This document shows, piece after piece, positions 31,501 through 32,302 of a stretch of 32,302 bases of DNA. Every line of letters begins with the position of its first letter. Position 1 is the stretch's first letter. The DNA is from an uncultured Bacteroidales bacterium (GTDB taxonomy: Bacteria; Bacteroidota; Bacteroidia; Bacteroidales; JACABE01), in assembly GCA_903899825.1 (NCBI GenBank), contig CAIUKU010000358.1, forward strand, positions 1-32,302, read 5' to 3'. Below the pieces are notes generated by a model, which was not told the origin of the DNA, made no database searches, and saw only the letters and a program-made list of their open reading frames with translations. Both the position numbers and the translations under genes were made by a program.

Positions 31501-31584
31501 CCTCGATGCTATGCATCGGGGTAAAAAAATAAATATGTCTGCTTTGCAAACTCCATTATGATACCTCGAGGCTCTGCCTCGGGT
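31501..31584. repeat. Two small CCTCG/CGGG hairpins
   Basis: CCTCGATGC-TAT-GCATCGGGG (31501-31521) and ACCTCGAGGC-TCT-GCCTCGGGT (31563-31584) are short hairpins of the same design: CCTCG...CGGGG stems with three-base loops. I recall similar hairpins as frequent between genes of Bacteroidota. Neither follows a gene here, so a terminator role is not supported. Confidence 0.5.
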
Positions 31585-31688
31585 AGATTCATTTTGTGAC
31601 TTTGTATCCCAATTTCCGACTGGCAGGTTAGTTGCTATAATTTAGTTTCTTATATTTTTCAATTCTTGATTGGCATTAGTATTTAAGT

Positions 31689-31837
31689 GGCTGTCTCAAA
31701 ATACAATTAACACTTAAATTAAGACTCTGAGATTCTCTGTGTATTCTCTGTGATTCTCTGTGTAATAATATTTTACAAATCACACAGAGTGACACAGAGC
31801 TTTTCACAGAGTTCCACAGAGAACTTTTGAGACAGCC
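31689..31837. mobile_element. MITE-like palindromic element (GGCTGTCTCAAAA ends)
   Basis: The termini GGCTGTCTCAAAA (31689-31701) and TTTTGAGACAGCC (31825-31837) are perfect 13-bp inverted repeats. The 149-bp element is almost fully palindromic, with repeated CTCTGTG on the left and CACAGAG on the right and a loop near TAATAATATTTTACAA. There is no ORF and no clear target duplication. Ends of this type resemble IS termini, so it is probably a non-autonomous element. Confidence 0.6.
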
Positions 31838-32302
31838 TCTTTCCGGAATAATCATCCACCTGTGTCTCGCTTTTACGAGATGAATGTTTCAACTGTTTAT
31901 TATTTTTATATTGATGAATTTTATTTCTTATAAAACCGCTTAGCGGTTATCTCAATTTTCACTATTTAAGTTTTCTTTTAAGCAAAATAAACAACTAAAA
32001 TTTGCAAATTATCATATATTGTTTATAGAATTTTGATATAAATGGACGAAAAATATCGACCAAAATATATTTTTTTTTATTTATTTTTCTTTAGAAATTT
32101 TCAGGCTCTTTTATTTTTAAATTTTGTTATATATTAAAATACAATCAGATAAGATTTATATTTTGCTGATAAATTCCTTAGATGCTCCCTTCTCTTATTT
32201 AGAATGATTATTAATTAACGTTATTTAACATTTTTTTAATCTGAAAGTAATTTTTACTAAAAAAATGTGTTACTTTTACGAATTCATAAATAAAAACATT
32301 CA

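Larger units (their letters stand above)
29894..32302. other. Gene-free, repeat-rich upstream flank
   Basis: I find no credible protein or RNA gene in these 2.4 kb. It contains inverted repeats at 30016-30082 and 30177-30325, a family II repeat (30719-30935), a family I repeat (31106-31317), a deleted family II copy (31385-31464), two small hairpins (31501-31584) and a MITE-like element (31689-31837). The operon promoter should lie close to 29894, but no convincing minus-strand TTTG/TAnnTTTG pair is visible. A plus-strand TACTTTTG box near 30346 and TACTTTTACG near 32270 are weak candidates only; the latter could serve a gene beyond the right edge. Confidence 0.6.

Noticed and set aside
29894-32302. 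JUMPstart/ops element or UpxY/UpxZ-type antiterminator genes
   Set aside because: No matching sequence or gene was found in the flank.
1-32302. tRNA or rRNA genes
   Set aside because: No cloverleaf-like sequence or rRNA stretch was noticed on either strand.

Overview
The window is an AT-rich stretch that fits a member of the phylum Bacteroidota. Evidence for this is the AT-rich coding, the long Bacteroidota-type GDP-fucose synthase, the small S23-type four-helix-bundle genes, and short dispersed repeats of a kind I recall from that phylum. I cannot name the genus. Essentially every real gene lies on the minus strand, so transcription runs from high to low coordinates. The window is one large surface-polysaccharide (O-antigen/capsule-like) locus.

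Layout in the direction of transcription. (1) 32302-29894: a gene-free, repeat-rich upstream flank. (2) 29893-24352: cupin sugar isomerase/epimerase, UDP-GlcNAc/Glc 4-epimerase (WbpP-like), Wzx flippase, Wzy polymerase and a GT4 glycosyltransferase. (3) 23913-18133: a UDP-N-acetyl-L-fucosamine module (CapE/FnlA, CapF/FnlB, CapG/FnlC) plus a GT4 in the position of wbuB. (4) 18106-11494: a glutamine-dependent asparagine-synthase-like amidotransferase, a GT4, a hexapeptide acyltransferase, an RmlD-like reductase, a DUF1972 GT4 and GDP-mannose 4,6-dehydratase. (5) 10579-6787: an unusual nucleotidyltransferase-GHMP kinase fusion, a RhaM-type mutarotase and GDP-L-fucose synthase. (6) 5921-1: VanZ-like protein, acyl carrier protein, AMP-forming ligase, SDR reductase, GNAT-like protein, DUF3473 polysaccharide deacetylase and a truncated membrane protein. 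Set 6 resembles the accessory genes of exosortase (XrtA) loci, but no exosortase is visible. Together the genes should make UDP-L-FucNAc, GDP-L-fucose and probably UDP-GalNAc, assemble a repeat unit, flip it and polymerise it. The initiating sugar-phosphate transferase and the export genes are not in the window.

The most unusual structure is laid over this operon. Four S23-type four-helix-bundle genes (8081-8470, 10683-11057, 20601-20959 frameshifted, 22506-22862) sit between biosynthetic genes. Each is embedded in its own low-complexity tract, and the tract family differs at every site. Three sites use units of 7 bp (or 21 = 3x7 bp); one uses about 8 bp. The tracts occur in both polarities, so they can fold into long hairpins, and they begin at or within the stop codon of the preceding gene. 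One heptad tract lies inside the capF coding sequence. This looks like an undescribed family of S23-associated, repeat-flanked cassettes, comparable in outline to the intervening sequences of 23S rRNA.

A second layer is two families of dispersed ~215-bp elements (three copies of family I; two full copies and one deletion derivative of family II). All carry the same kind of head: a hairpin whose loop is complementary to a sequence just downstream. The pairing is kept by compensatory changes between copies, which suggests a selected pseudoknot or switch. One family I copy is nested in a MITE-like element with 16-bp terminal inverted repeats and a TAA duplication.
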